Source: Sphingomonas sp. LR60 (lineage in GTDB: Bacteria; Pseudomonadota; Alphaproteobacteria; Sphingomonadales; Sphingomonadaceae). From it: a stretch of 64,000 nucleotides of DNA. A program made the translations under genes and the position numbers. A model generated the notes under the pieces. It was not told where the DNA came from, ran no database searches, and saw nothing but the letters and a program-made list of their open reading frames with translations. Position 1 is the first letter of the stretch. The number at the start of each line of letters is the position of its first letter. The stretch is taken from the NCBI RefSeq assembly GCF_036855935.1, contig NZ_JASPFK010000001.1:2358501-2422500 (forward strand), given 5' to 3'. Shown here one piece after another: positions 10,054-18,206 of the stretch.

Positions 10054-10475
10054 CTAATCAAACGCCGGTTTCTTCCGCCCCGCCTTCACCGCCGCTCGGC
10101 CCTTCTTCGCATCCACCCGCCGCACCTGCGACGCCCGCGTCGGCTTGGTCGCGCGGCGCTTGGCCTGCACCACCGTCGCCTCGCGCACCAGCGCCAGCAA
10201 CCGCTCGCGCACGTCCGCCCGGTTCATATGCTGCGACCGGGAGCCCTCGCTGCGAAGCGTCAGCACGCCGTCGCGCGTCATCCGCGTTCCCGCCAGCTCC
10301 GCCAGCCGCAGCTTCACCCGCTCGGGCAGATCGGAACCTGCCACGTCAAATCGCAGCAGCACCGCCGAATCGGTCGTATTGACATGCTGCCCCCCGCCCC
10401 ACCCGAGCGGGTGAAGCTCTCCTCGATCAGATCGGTGTCGATGCTGATCGAACGGGTGACGGGAAGGCGGGCCAT
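10054..10475 (-). pseudogene. arfB: ArfB (YaeJ) peptidyl-tRNA hydrolase, split by a one-base frameshift
   Basis: ArfB rescues stalled ribosomes by hydrolysing peptidyl-tRNA with a GGQ motif while its basic tail fills the mRNA channel. ATG 10475 gives MARLPVTRSISIDTDLIEES, then FTRSGG; the next codons fall out of frame at the C-rich stretch 10390-10400 (a G-run on the coding strand). One added base restores SGGAGGQHVNTTDSAVLLRF, and the rest is intact: SQHMNRADVRERLLALV and a Lys/Arg-rich tail ending KKPAFD. The break therefore falls exactly in the catalytic GGQ. With no other damage, a basecalling error in a homopolymer is the likeliest reading. It would be 140 residues, the normal length. 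Confidence 0.88.
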
Positions 10476-10494
10476 CCACGCTCCTTAAAGCCGA

Positions 10495-10527
10495 AGGCCC
10501 GGCCGCACCATCGGTGCGACCGGGCCT
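10495..10527 (-). terminator. Rho-independent terminator of the DUF1996 gene
   Basis: AGGCCCGG/CGCAC on one arm pairs with GTGCG/CCGGGCCT on the other around a CATCG loop, with one mismatch. On the minus strand it is followed by TCGGCTTTAAGG. It lies 24 bases after the stop of the gene ending at 10551 and just upstream of the arfB start. Confidence 0.75.
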
Positions 10528-10550
10528 CTCGTCCTGCGCCGCGTCGCGGC

Positions 10551-11804
10551 TCAGGCGGCGGGGACGTCGATCAGCCGCGGATGGGCGACCCAGTCGAAGT
10601 TCGGATCACCGCGCATCTGCTTGCCGTTCCCGAGATCGCCGCCATTGCAGCTCAGCAGCTTGTTGATGCAGTTATCCATCCACGTCTTCATGGTATCGTC
10701 GTCCCACGCGCCCATCCAGTCGGCGTGGAAGGTCGAGCCCGGACGCTTGACCGGCATCCCCGGCATGGTGTCCGACGACAGCGACCAGGTCGACTTGCCC
10801 GCCGACCATTCGCCCGACCGGTCGAGATCCTCATCGACTTCGTACCATGCGCCCAGCGTGAAGGCCGGGATGACGTACGGCAGGTTCGCCGGGCACTTCA
10901 GCACGCCGGTATCGCCATAGTCCGCATAGCCGACATGGCTGCGGTGATCGGCGCTGTTCAGGTTCTTGCCGTCCCAGCAGTTCGGACCATTGACGACCGC
11001 GCCGATCCGGTTGCCGACCGGGCAGTTCTTCGCCGCGGTCACGATGTCCGCATAATGGCCCGGCGTGGCCGTCGGACCATCGCAGTTGAAGTAGAAATGC
11101 TCGGCAACACCCGTGCTCATGTTGTAGCCGAAGATGTAGCGCATCCCGCGCGGCAGCGCGACGCATGCCTTGCCCATCTTCTGACAGTCGGGGCTGCTTT
11201 CGGGCAAGCGCTTGTAGTAGATCACGACGTAGTCGGGGCGCACCACCTTGCCCTTGCCGTTCAGCATCGCCGGGATCCAGTAGGCCGAGCGGTTCAGCAT
11301 GTTGTTGCAGGTGCTGTCACCCTTGGTCCGCAGGCTGCCGTACGTCGAATAAGCGTTGGCAGCGGTGTTACCGAAGAACTGGTGCAGGTGGCTCTTGCCC
11401 GGCTGCCCCGGGAAGACGATCGGATCGTCGCGCCGCACCTGGCCTGGGCTGCACATGAAGCGGAACGCACCGACGACGTCGGGACGACCGGTGCTCGCGA
11501 TCTCGCCACTGCCCCACGACGGGACCAGATACTTGTCGGCATCGAAATTCGAAGCAATCCGATCGAGCTGACCCTGTCCGGGCAGCAATCCCTTAGAGAT
11601 CGCGCCCGGAACCGGCTCGATCGTCTTGGCGGTGCCATTGCTGGTGATCGTCGCAGGCAGGACACCACTAAGTTTCGTCGTCATCGGCGCGGCGATGACC
11701 GTCACTTTGCTTGCGATCGTCTTGATCGTGCTCGACGAGATAGTGGCGGCATAAGCAGTTGAGGCGGCCAGGATCATGGCGCCCGAAATGACGATCTTTT
11801 TCAT
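10551..11804 (-). CDS. DUF1996 domain protein, secreted
   Basis: A 417-residue exported protein: MKKIVISGAMILAASTAYAA is a clear signal peptide (ATG 11804; a GTG one codon before is possible). Residues ~115-400 are a DUF1996 domain, recognised from FRFMCSPGQVRRDDPIVFPG, then SHLHQFFGN, the CPAN/IPAF segment and WTAL-like WSLSSDTMPG. DUF1996 is best known from fungi and actinobacteria; many members carry carbohydrate-binding parts, but no activity is established. Several cysteines (CSPGQ, TCNNM, CQKMGKAC, NCDG, NCPVG, NCWDG) suggest disulfides. It is transcribed alone and has its own terminator. The role is unknown. Confidence 0.85.
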   Translation of the reverse strand: MKKIVISGAMILAASTAYAATISSSTIKTIASKVTVIAAPMTTKLSGVLPATITSNGTAKTIEPVPGAISKGLLPGQGQLDRIASNFDADKYLVPSWGSGEIASTGRPDVVGAFRFMCSPGQVRRDDPIVFPGQPGKSHLHQFFGNTAANAYSTYGSLRTKGDSTCNNMLNRSAYWIPAMLNGKGKVVRPDYVVIYYKRLPESSPDCQKMGKACVALPRGMRYIFGYNMSTGVAEHFYFNCDGPTATPGHYADIVTAAKNCPVGNRIGAVVNGPNCWDGKNLNSADHRSHVGYADYGDTGVLKCPANLPYVIPAFTLGAWYEVDEDLDRSGEWSAGKSTWSLSSDTMPGMPVKRPGSTFHADWMGAWDDDTMKTWMDNCINKLLSCNGGDLGNGKQMRGDPNFDWVAHPRLIDVPAA

Positions 11805-11807
11805 CAC

Positions 11808-12090
11808 AGTCCCTGGCGTTGTTGGCGTTCTCGGAACCTTTGGTTCTCTCAGAACGCTGTTGTTCGACCGGCACGGCCGATGCCGCGCTGTAGAGACATG
11901 ATTAGCGACAAAACCCTAACATAATCTAACACTTTTGGTTTATTTTTGTTAATAGTGCGAATACTTAGGGGACCGCTACAAGGATGCTGGTTACTTCCTG
12001 TTTACTTCATTTACCAGCGTCTTAATTTCGGTTCGTCCCGCACCGCACTCCCTCTGGCGCAGCACCCGCTCAGCCCCTACCTCGACACAG
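11808..12090. other. AT-rich divergent promoter region without genes
   Basis: These 283 bases separate the divergent DUF1996 and fRMsr genes. The segment 11900-12030 is strikingly AT-rich for this genome (runs such as CACTTTTGGTTTATTTTTG). An imperfect hairpin, GTTCTCGGAAC...GGTTCTCTCAGAAC, lies in the DUF1996 leader at about 11828-11852. No coding sequence is supported; promoters for both genes are expected here. Confidence 0.5.
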
Positions 12091-12570
12091 ATGTACAATT
12101 TCCAGATCGAAGCCGAATCGAAGCCGGCGCTGTATCGCGAGCTTCTTGAGGCGCTTGACGCGCTGACTGCGGGTGAGCGCGATGGTATCGCGAACATGGC
12201 CAATGCCGCCGCGCTGATCGCGCAATATCTGCCGGACCTGAACTGGTCGGGGTTCTACCGGCTGGTCGAGGACGAGCTGGTGCTCGGACCGTTCCAGGGC
12301 AAGGCCGCCTGTATCCGCATCCCGCTCGGCAAGGGCGTGTGCGGAACGGCGGCGGCGGAGCGGCGCACGCAGTTGGTCGCCGACGTCCACGCCTTCCCCG
12401 GGCACATCGCCTGCGATGCGGCAAGCCGCTCGGAACTGGTGGTGCCGATCGTCCGCGACGGCGCGCTGCTAGGGGTGCTCGACCTCGACAGCCCGTCGCC
12501 GGCGCGCTTCGACGAAGAGGACGCCCGCGGGTGCGAGGCCCTCATGGAGATGCTGGCGGGGCGGCTGTAG
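12091..12570 (+). CDS. msrC: Free methionine-(R)-sulfoxide reductase, GAF domain
   Basis: fRMsr reduces free methionine-R-sulfoxide to methionine using thioredoxin, repairing oxidative damage in the cytoplasm. The 159-residue protein is a single GAF domain. All three functional cysteines are present: ACIRIPLGKGVCGTAAAERR carries the first two and FPGHIACDAASRSELVVP the third (nucleophile and resolving set C84, C94 and C118 of the E. coli enzyme). GVLDLDSP near the end is also typical. It is monocistronic; the following gene is convergent. Confidence 0.93.
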   Translation: MYNFQIEAESKPALYRELLEALDALTAGERDGIANMANAAALIAQYLPDLNWSGFYRLVEDELVLGPFQGKAACIRIPLGKGVCGTAAAERRTQLVADVHAFPGHIACDAASRSELVVPIVRDGALLGVLDLDSPSPARFDEEDARGCEALMEMLAGRL

Positions 12571-12600
12571 TCCGCTCGCCACGGCTCGCGTGGCGAACCG

Positions 12601-13896
12601 TTACTTCTTCTCGCGCCCCGCGAACGTAACGAGGCTTTCCGCACCATTTGCGCCGATCGCGGCGACACCGAAGAAATGGTCGTCGACCGGGACGCCCGCG
12701 ACGTCGAGGCTGGTACCGGTCGCCTCGCGCGACTGCGTCCAGGCCGCTGCATCGGCGCGCCGCCAATAGATCTTGTAGCGCGTCGCCCCCGGCACCGCGG
12801 TCCACGTCACCTTCGTGTCATAGGATAACGCTCCCGAGATCGACGCCACCGGCGGCGCGGCGGGGGCGGCGGCAAGCCGCGCGATCGTCGCGACGTTGAT
12901 CGCGGTCACCTTCGCCAGATACGGGAAGTCCATCCCTTCGATCGTGTCGGCGAAGACGCGTCCGTTCTCGGTGCGCACATCCTGATGCTGCCGATCCCAA
13001 TTCTCCGCCGCGACCGAGAAGCGCACCGCCGGATAGCCTTGCTTCAGGAACGGCTCGTGATCGCCGCCGCGTCCGAAGCGGTCAGGGCGGCGATCGACGA
13101 ACACCCCGAACCCGCCGGGGATCGTGCCCGCGATCCCGTCGATCGCCTTGGCGAGCGCGCGGCTCGGGCCGTCGTCCTCGCCACCGACGCCGCGCCGCTC
13201 GGTCGCCTCCGCCAGCGATTCGCTGCTGCGGATCCCTTCGGAAAAGACGCGGACATAGCCGTCGATCGTCACCCCGCCCTGCCCGACCGTATTGCCGACG
13301 ATATCGTTGTTGAGCATCGCATCGACCTGCCAGCCACGCGCCCGGGCGGTCTCGGCGAGCAGGGTCGCGCCCCACAGCCCCTGCTCTTCGCCTGAAAACG
13401 CGACATAGACGATGTTCGCCGCGAATTTCTCCTTCGACAGGATGCGTGCCGCCTCCAGCACCAGCGCGACGCCGCTCGCGTCATCGTTCGCGCCGGGCGC
13501 GTCGCTGGTCACGTTCATCACGTCGGTGACGCGGCTGTCGATGTGCGCGCCGACGATGATGTAGCGATTGGGGTCGCTGCCCTTCTGCACGCCCAGCACG
13601 TCCTCGATCACCACGCCATCGGGTGCGCGCGGACCGACGAAGCGGCGCGACAGCCGCTCGGTCGCGATACATCCCCCGCACGCACGCGACAGCGAGGCGA
13701 ACTCGCCCGCCACCCATTTGCGCGCCGCACCGATCCCCCGCTTCGGATCGGTGGCCGACGACAGCGAGTGGCGGGTACCGAACGACACCAGTTTTTCGAC
13801 GGTGGCGCGTTGCCGCGCCTGCGACGGTGCCTCTCGCGCCATGGCAGGAGTGGCGATGAGCAAGGAAGCGGCGGCGAGCAGCAGGCGATGGTTCAT
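12601..13896 (-). CDS. M28 family zinc aminopeptidase, exported
   Basis: A 431-residue secreted peptidase. MNHRLLLAAASLLIATPAMA is a signal peptide. The di-zinc M28 core is complete: GAHIDSRVTD (first His/Asp), PGANDDASGVALVLEAARI (bridging Asp), FSGEEQGLWGATLL (catalytic Glu-Glu), NNDIVGN (Asp) and GDHEPFLKQGYPAVRF (last His). After about residue 345 comes a fibronectin type III-like module (TKVTWTAVPGATRYKIYWRR), presumably for substrate or surface binding. It would release N-terminal residues from peptides in the periplasm or outside. A universal stress protein gene lies 45 bases upstream in the same direction. Confidence 0.93.
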   Translation of the reverse strand: MNHRLLLAAASLLIATPAMAREAPSQARQRATVEKLVSFGTRHSLSSATDPKRGIGAARKWVAGEFASLSRACGGCIATERLSRRFVGPRAPDGVVIEDVLGVQKGSDPNRYIIVGAHIDSRVTDVMNVTSDAPGANDDASGVALVLEAARILSKEKFAANIVYVAFSGEEQGLWGATLLAETARARGWQVDAMLNNDIVGNTVGQGGVTIDGYVRVFSEGIRSSESLAEATERRGVGGEDDGPSRALAKAIDGIAGTIPGGFGVFVDRRPDRFGRGGDHEPFLKQGYPAVRFSVAAENWDRQHQDVRTENGRVFADTIEGMDFPYLAKVTAINVATIARLAAAPAAPPVASISGALSYDTKVTWTAVPGATRYKIYWRRADAAAWTQSREATGTSLDVAGVPVDDHFFGVAAIGANGAESLVTFAGREKK

Positions 13897-13941
13897 CGCG
13901 CGGTTGTGACGGGGGAATCGCCCATGCTCAAGCGATTGCGA

Positions 13942-14394
13942 TCAGCTCAGCCGGTCGATCGCCTCTGCCGACAACCCGCCGGGCACGATCATCAGCGGCA
14001 CCGGCAATGACCCGACATCCGCCGCGAAATGGTTGACCAGCGCACCGGGGGCGCCATCGGCGGCGGCGCCCAGCACCAAGGCGGCGATCTGCGGATTTTC
14101 GGCGATCATCGCGCGGATCACCTTCGGCCCGTCGCCGCTGCGCACCGTGATCGAGGGGCGCACGCCCGATTCTTCCAGCAACGTGCCGGCCGCGCGCGCC
14201 ACCAGCCCTTCGGCGTGCCGTTGCTGCTCGTCCTCGATCGTCGCCTGCACGCCGCCGAAGGGAATGAACTCCTGCGGCGGCAACAAGGCGAGGATCTCGA
14301 CCCCGCCGCCAGTCTTCACCGCGCGTCGCGCCGCGAACCGCAAGGCGATCAGCGCCTCGGGCGTGTCGTCGATCACCGTCAGATAGATGCGCAT
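13942..14394 (-). CDS. Universal stress protein (UspA family)
   Basis: A 150-residue single UspA domain. MRIYLTVIDDTPEALIALRF is the first strand and helix, and the end VPLMIVPGG is the usual last strand. The ATP-binding signature G-x2-G-x9-G-(S/T) is degenerate (LGAAADGAPGALVNHFAADV), so ATP binding is doubtful. Usp proteins modulate survival under stress; the specific role is unknown. The start is ATG 14394 rather than a GTG one codon upstream. It lies upstream of the M28 peptidase gene and is divergent from pdhC. Confidence 0.88.
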   Translation of the reverse strand: MRIYLTVIDDTPEALIALRFAARRAVKTGGGVEILALLPPQEFIPFGGVQATIEDEQQRHAEGLVARAAGTLLEESGVRPSITVRSGDGPKVIRAMIAENPQIAALVLGAAADGAPGALVNHFAADVGSLPVPLMIVPGGLSAEAIDRLS

Positions 14395-14529
14395 CACGCC
14401 CCCTTTGCACGCCGGTGTACCGGTCGCGACCCGTCACGCCAAGCACATGGGAGAAGGAGGCGGGCTTGACCATACGGCGCGCGTCCGCAAGAGACGGGCG
14501 CCTGTCCCACGAGCCTCTCGAGGATCACG

Positions 14530-15849
14530 ATGCCGATCGAAATCAAGATGCCTGCCCTGTCGCCGACGATGGAGGAGGGCACGCTGGCCAAATGGCTCGT
14601 GAAGGAAGGCGATATGGTCAAGGCCGGTGACATCATGGCCGAGATCGAGACCGACAAGGCGACCATGGAGTTCGAAGCGGTCGACGAGGGTGTCATCTCG
14701 AAGATTGCGGTTGCCGAAGGATCGGACGGCGTGAAGGTCGGCACGGTTATCGCGCTGCTGCTCGCCGATGGCGAGGAAGAGGGTGAGAGCACCCCCGCCC
14801 CCGCCGCCAAGGAGAGCGAGCCCAAGCCCTCGCCGGCCGACCCGAACAAGACCGGCACCGAGGCGCAGCCCGCCAAGGAAGACGTTCGCGACCATGGCAA
14901 GCCCGCCGATCCCAAGCCCGCTCCTGCGCGTCAGGACGGCGACCGCGTCAAGGCGAGCCCGCTCGCGCGCCGTCTCGCCGCCGACAAGGGCGTCGACCTG
15001 TCGGGCGTGAAGGGCAGCGGCCCCAACGGCCGGATCGTGAAGGCCGATGTCGACGGTGCGCAGCCGGGCAAGGCCTCCGCGCCGACCGCCGCCGCGGGCA
15101 GCGCCGTCCCCGCGACGTCGCCGGCTCCCGCGCCGACCCCGGCGCAGGTCCCCGATATTCCGCATGAGCTGACCAAGCTCACCAACATGCGCAAGACGAT
15201 CGCGCGTCGCCTGACCGAATCGAAGCAGCAGGTGCCGCACATCTACCTGACGGTAGACGTGCAGCTCGACAAGCTGCTCAAGCTGCGCGGCGAGCTCAAC
15301 GCCGGGCTCGAGTCGCGCGGCCTGAAGCTGTCGGTGAACGACCTGCTCATCAAGGCGCTCGCCGTCTCGCTGATCCAGGTGCCGAAGTGCAACGTGATGT
15401 TCACCCCGGACCAGCTCGTCAGCTTCCAGCGTGCCGACATCTCGGTCGCCGTATCGACCCCCGACGGCCTCATCACCCCGGTCATCACCGAGGCCGATAC
15501 CGCGTCGCTGTCGAGCATCTCGACCCGGATGAAGGACCTCGCCGCACGCGCGCGCGACAAGAAGCTGAAGCCGGAGGAATTCACCGGCGGCACCGCGTCG
15601 ATCAGCAACATGGGTATGTTCGGGATCAAGCAGTTCGAGGCGGTCATCAACCCGCCGCAGGGCATGATCCTCGCGGTCGGCGCGGGCGAAAAGCGCCCCT
15701 GGGTGCTGGGTGACGGTTCGCTCGGCGTCGCGTCTATCATGTCGGCGACCGGCAGCTTCGATCACCGCGCGATCGACGGGGCGGACGGTGCGCAGCTGAT
15801 GAAGGCGTTCCGCGAGCTGGTCGAGAACCCGCTGGCGATGCTCGCCTGA
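14530..15849 (+). CDS. pdhC: Pyruvate dehydrogenase complex E2, dihydrolipoamide acetyltransferase
   Basis: E2 transfers the acetyl group from E1 through lipoate to CoA and is the core of the pyruvate dehydrogenase complex. The 439 residues are ordered as follows: an N-terminal lipoyl domain with the lipoylated lysine at residue 43 ([11 protein letters not shown]), an Ala/Pro/Lys/Glu linker, the E3-binding domain near 140-170 ([20 protein letters not shown]), a second Pro-Ala linker, and the catalytic domain from about 210 with the active-site motif [21 protein letters not shown] marks it as the pyruvate type. lpdA follows 667 bases downstream with two small genes between; E1 genes are not in the window. 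Confidence 0.95.
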   Translation: MPIEIKMPALSPTMEEGTLAKWLVKEGDMVKAGDIMAEIETDKATMEFEAVDEGVISKIAVAEGSDGVKVGTVIALLLADGEEEGESTPAPAAKESEPKPSPADPNKTGTEAQPAKEDVRDHGKPADPKPAPARQDGDRVKASPLARRLAADKGVDLSGVKGSGPNGRIVKADVDGAQPGKASAPTAAAGSAVPATSPAPAPTPAQVPDIPHELTKLTNMRKTIARRLTESKQQVPHIYLTVDVQLDKLLKLRGELNAGLESRGLKLSVNDLLIKALAVSLIQVPKCNVMFTPDQLVSFQRADISVAVSTPDGLITPVITEADTASLSSISTRMKDLAARARDKKLKPEEFTGGTASISNMGMFGIKQFEAVINPPQGMILAVGAGEKRPWVLGDGSLGVASIMSATGSFDHRAIDGADGAQLMKAFRELVENPLAMLA

Positions 15850-15854
15850 GGCAG

Positions 15855-16073
15855 GTGCGCGTGGCGCAGATGGAGCTGGGCGCGGACAAGCGCGAGATCG
15901 CGTGGAGCGCGCTGTCGCTCGGCGTAACCGCCTTGGTCTTCAAGGGCGCGGCGTGGAGCTATCCGCAGGGCGCCGAGACAATCTGGCTGGTCGGCGCGGC
16001 GACGTTGGTCGCGGTCGGCCTGCTCGGTGCGCGCGACATCTGGCGCGTCCGCCGCCAAGGAGCCGCTGCATGA
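15855..16073 (+). CDS. Small membrane protein between pdhC and the thioesterase
   Basis: A 72-residue protein of unknown function with two hydrophobic segments, WSALSLGVTALVFKGAAW and IWLVGAATLVAVGLLGA, ending in a basic tail. The start may be GTG 15855 or ATG 15870. It begins six bases after pdhC and its TGA overlaps the ATG of the next gene (ATGA), so it is almost certainly translated as part of the pdhC-lpdA operon. Confidence 0.7.
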   Translation: MRVAQMELGADKREIAWSALSLGVTALVFKGAAWSYPQGAETIWLVGAATLVAVGLLGARDIWRVRRQGAAA

Positions 16074-16456
16074 GCGCGAGCGAACTGCAACAGGCGCCGA
16101 CGATCCGCGTCTCGGCAATGCCCGCCGATGCCAATGCGTACGGCGATATCTTCGGCGGCTGGCTGATGAGCCTGATGGACTCGGCGGCCGGACTCACCGC
16201 GGCGCGGCGCGCACGCGGGCGCGCGGTGACGATCGCGATGGACGGAATGCAATTCCACGCTCCCGTCCATGTCGGCGACGAAGTGTCGGTCTACACGAAG
16301 ATCGAACGCGTCGGACGTACCTCGATCGCGATCCAGGTCGAAAGCTGGGCGCGCGACCGGCACGGCGAGGAATCGCGCAAGGTCACGGAAGCGCGCTTCA
16401 CCTTCGTCGCGATCGACGAGGACCGTCGCCCCCGCGAAGTGCCGCCGGCGGCGTAA
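16070..16456 (+). CDS. Acyl-CoA thioesterase, YciA-type hotdog fold
   Basis: A 128-residue hotdog thioesterase that would hydrolyse acyl-CoA to free acid and CoA. YGDIFGGWLMSLMDSAAGLT is the family signature, with the catalytic Asp in the GGWLMSLMD helix. VTIAMDGMQFHAPVHVGDEV and VTEARFTFVAID are the other core strands. ATG 16070 overlaps the stop of the preceding small gene. Its place between E2 and E3 of pyruvate dehydrogenase suggests a role in setting the acetyl- or acyl-CoA to CoA balance; this is inference. Confidence 0.9.
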   Translation: MSASELQQAPTIRVSAMPADANAYGDIFGGWLMSLMDSAAGLTAARRARGRAVTIAMDGMQFHAPVHVGDEVSVYTKIERVGRTSIAIQVESWARDRHGEESRKVTEARFTFVAIDEDRRPREVPPAA

Positions 16457-16516
16457 GAATTTTTCGGGCCGTTGCGCCCGTGGTGACAACAGGGGCTGCG
16501 GCCCGGGAGTGGTTAC

Positions 16517-17911
16517 ATGGCTGACACCTACGACCTTATCGTTCTCGGCTCCGGCCCCGGCGGCTATGTCGCCGCGATCCGCGGCGCGCAGCTCGGCCTG
16601 AAGGTCGCGATCGTCGAGCGCGAACGGCTCGGCGGGATCTGCCTCAACTGGGGCTGCATTCCGACCAAGGCGCTGCTGCGCACCTCCGAAATCTATCATT
16701 ATATGACCCACGCGGGCGATTACGGGCTCAAGGCCGAGAATATCGGCTTCGATCTCGCCAAGATCGTCGATCGCAGCCGCAAGGTCTCCGGCCAGCTCAA
16801 TGCCGGCGTCAAGGGCCTGATGAAGAAGAACAAGATCACGGTGGTCGAAGGCTTCGGCACGATCACGGCCAAGGGCAAGCTGTCGGTCAAGCAGGGCAAC
16901 GGCACCGTCGATCTGGAGGCCAAGCACATCCTCGTCGCGACCGGCGCCCGCGCCCGCGACCTGCCGTTCGCCAAGGCCGACGGCAAGCGCATCTGGACCT
17001 ATCGCCACGCGATGGTGCCCGAGGCAATGCCGACCAAGCTGCTGGTGATCGGCTCGGGCGCGATCGGCGTCGAGTTCGCGAGCTTCTACAACGACATGGG
17101 CGCGGACGTGACGATCGTCGAGATGCTCCCGCGCATCCTGCCGGTCGAAGACGAGGAAGTCAGCGCCTTCATGGAAAAGCGCCTGACCAAGGACGGGATC
17201 AAGATCGTCACCGGTGCCGCGCTCGAGAAGATCGACACCGGCGCTGACGGCGTGAAGGCGACGATCAAGGGCAAGGACGGCAAGTCCACCACCGAAGACT
17301 ATAGCCACGTCATCGTCGCGATCGGCATCGTCCCCAACACCGAGGAGATCGGGCTGGAGAAGCTGGGCGTCACCACCGAGCGCGGCCATATCAAGGTCGA
17401 CGGCTTTGGGCGCACGAACGTCGAGGGTATCTACGCGATCGGCGACGTCACCGGCGCGCCGTGGCTGGCGCACAAGGCGAGCCACGAAGGCATCGTCTGC
17501 GTCGAGAAGCTGGCGGGCGGCAACCCGCACGCGTTCGAGACGTGGAATATTCCGGGCTGCACCTACAGCCGCCCGCAGGTGGCGAGCGTCGGACTGACCG
17601 AGGCGAAGGCGAAGGAAACGGGCCGCGACGTCAAGGTCGGCAAATTCCCGTTCATTGGCAACGGCAAGGCGATCGCGCTGGGCGAGGCGGACGGCTTCAT
17701 CAAGACCGTCTTCGACGCCAAGACCGGCGAACTGCTCGGCGCACACATGGTCGGCGCGGAAGTGACCGAGTTGATCCAGGGCTATGTCGTCGCGCGCCAG
17801 TTGGAGACGACCGAGCACGAGCTGATGGAAACGGTGTTCGCGCACCCGACGCTCAGCGAGATGATGCACGAGAGTGTGCTGGGCGCCTACGGCCGCGCGA
17901 TCCACTTCTAG
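16517..17911 (+). CDS. lpdA: Dihydrolipoyl dehydrogenase (E3)
   Basis: E3 reoxidises dihydrolipoamide on E2 with FAD and NAD+. The 464-residue protein has the FAD dinucleotide fold at the N-terminus (LIVLGSGPGGYVAAIRGAQ), the redox disulfide GGICLNWGCIPTKALL, the NAD fold GSGAIGVEFASFYNDMG, the second FAD motif GIYAIGDVTG and the C-terminal dimer-interface base pair His-Glu in FAHPTLSEMMHE. It is the final gene of the pdhC operon here and is followed by repeats. It may also serve other 2-oxoacid dehydrogenases. Confidence 0.97.
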   Translation: MADTYDLIVLGSGPGGYVAAIRGAQLGLKVAIVERERLGGICLNWGCIPTKALLRTSEIYHYMTHAGDYGLKAENIGFDLAKIVDRSRKVSGQLNAGVKGLMKKNKITVVEGFGTITAKGKLSVKQGNGTVDLEAKHILVATGARARDLPFAKADGKRIWTYRHAMVPEAMPTKLLVIGSGAIGVEFASFYNDMGADVTIVEMLPRILPVEDEEVSAFMEKRLTKDGIKIVTGAALEKIDTGADGVKATIKGKDGKSTTEDYSHVIVAIGIVPNTEEIGLEKLGVTTERGHIKVDGFGRTNVEGIYAIGDVTGAPWLAHKASHEGIVCVEKLAGGNPHAFETWNIPGCTYSRPQVASVGLTEAKAKETGRDVKVGKFPFIGNGKAIALGEADGFIKTVFDAKTGELLGAHMVGAEVTELIQGYVVARQLETTEHELMETVFAHPTLSEMMHESVLGAYGRAIHF

Positions 17912-18104
17912 GCGCGGCGGCGTGTCGATCGTTCGGGACGCCTCCTACCTTCGTCGCCCCGGCCCGCGCCGGGGCCGCACTTCCTGATGACCGTCGCTTC
18001 AAATCGAAGCGCGTTTTCAGCGACGCTCTACGGATCATGGGAGCGGCTTTCGAAGTTGGCGCGCACGGCTGTCGTTTGGGTGCAACGCCCCACAGCCGCC
18101 TTCC

Positions 18105-18180
18105 GTCATTGCGAGCGTAGCGAAGCAATCCAGGGCCGGATCAGGACGCCCTGGATTGCTTCGCTACGCTCGCAATGACG
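18105..18180. repeat. Intergenic inverted repeat, family A copy 1
   Basis: A 76-bp element with long perfect arms: GTCATTGCGAGCGTAGCGAA and its complement at the far end, followed inward by GCAATCCAGGGC and its complement. The centre is CGGATCAGGAC. Other copies are at 21769, 28150, 42850, 54641 and 62031, always between genes. Confidence 0.9.
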
Positions 18181-18206
18181 CTCTCCTGCTCCAAGCGCGT
18201 CGCACG

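Noticed and set aside
15959-17905. A 648-codon minus-strand frame over the thioesterase and lpdA
   Set aside because: Plus-strand genes there have complete catalytic motifs. The opposite product has no recognisable domain.
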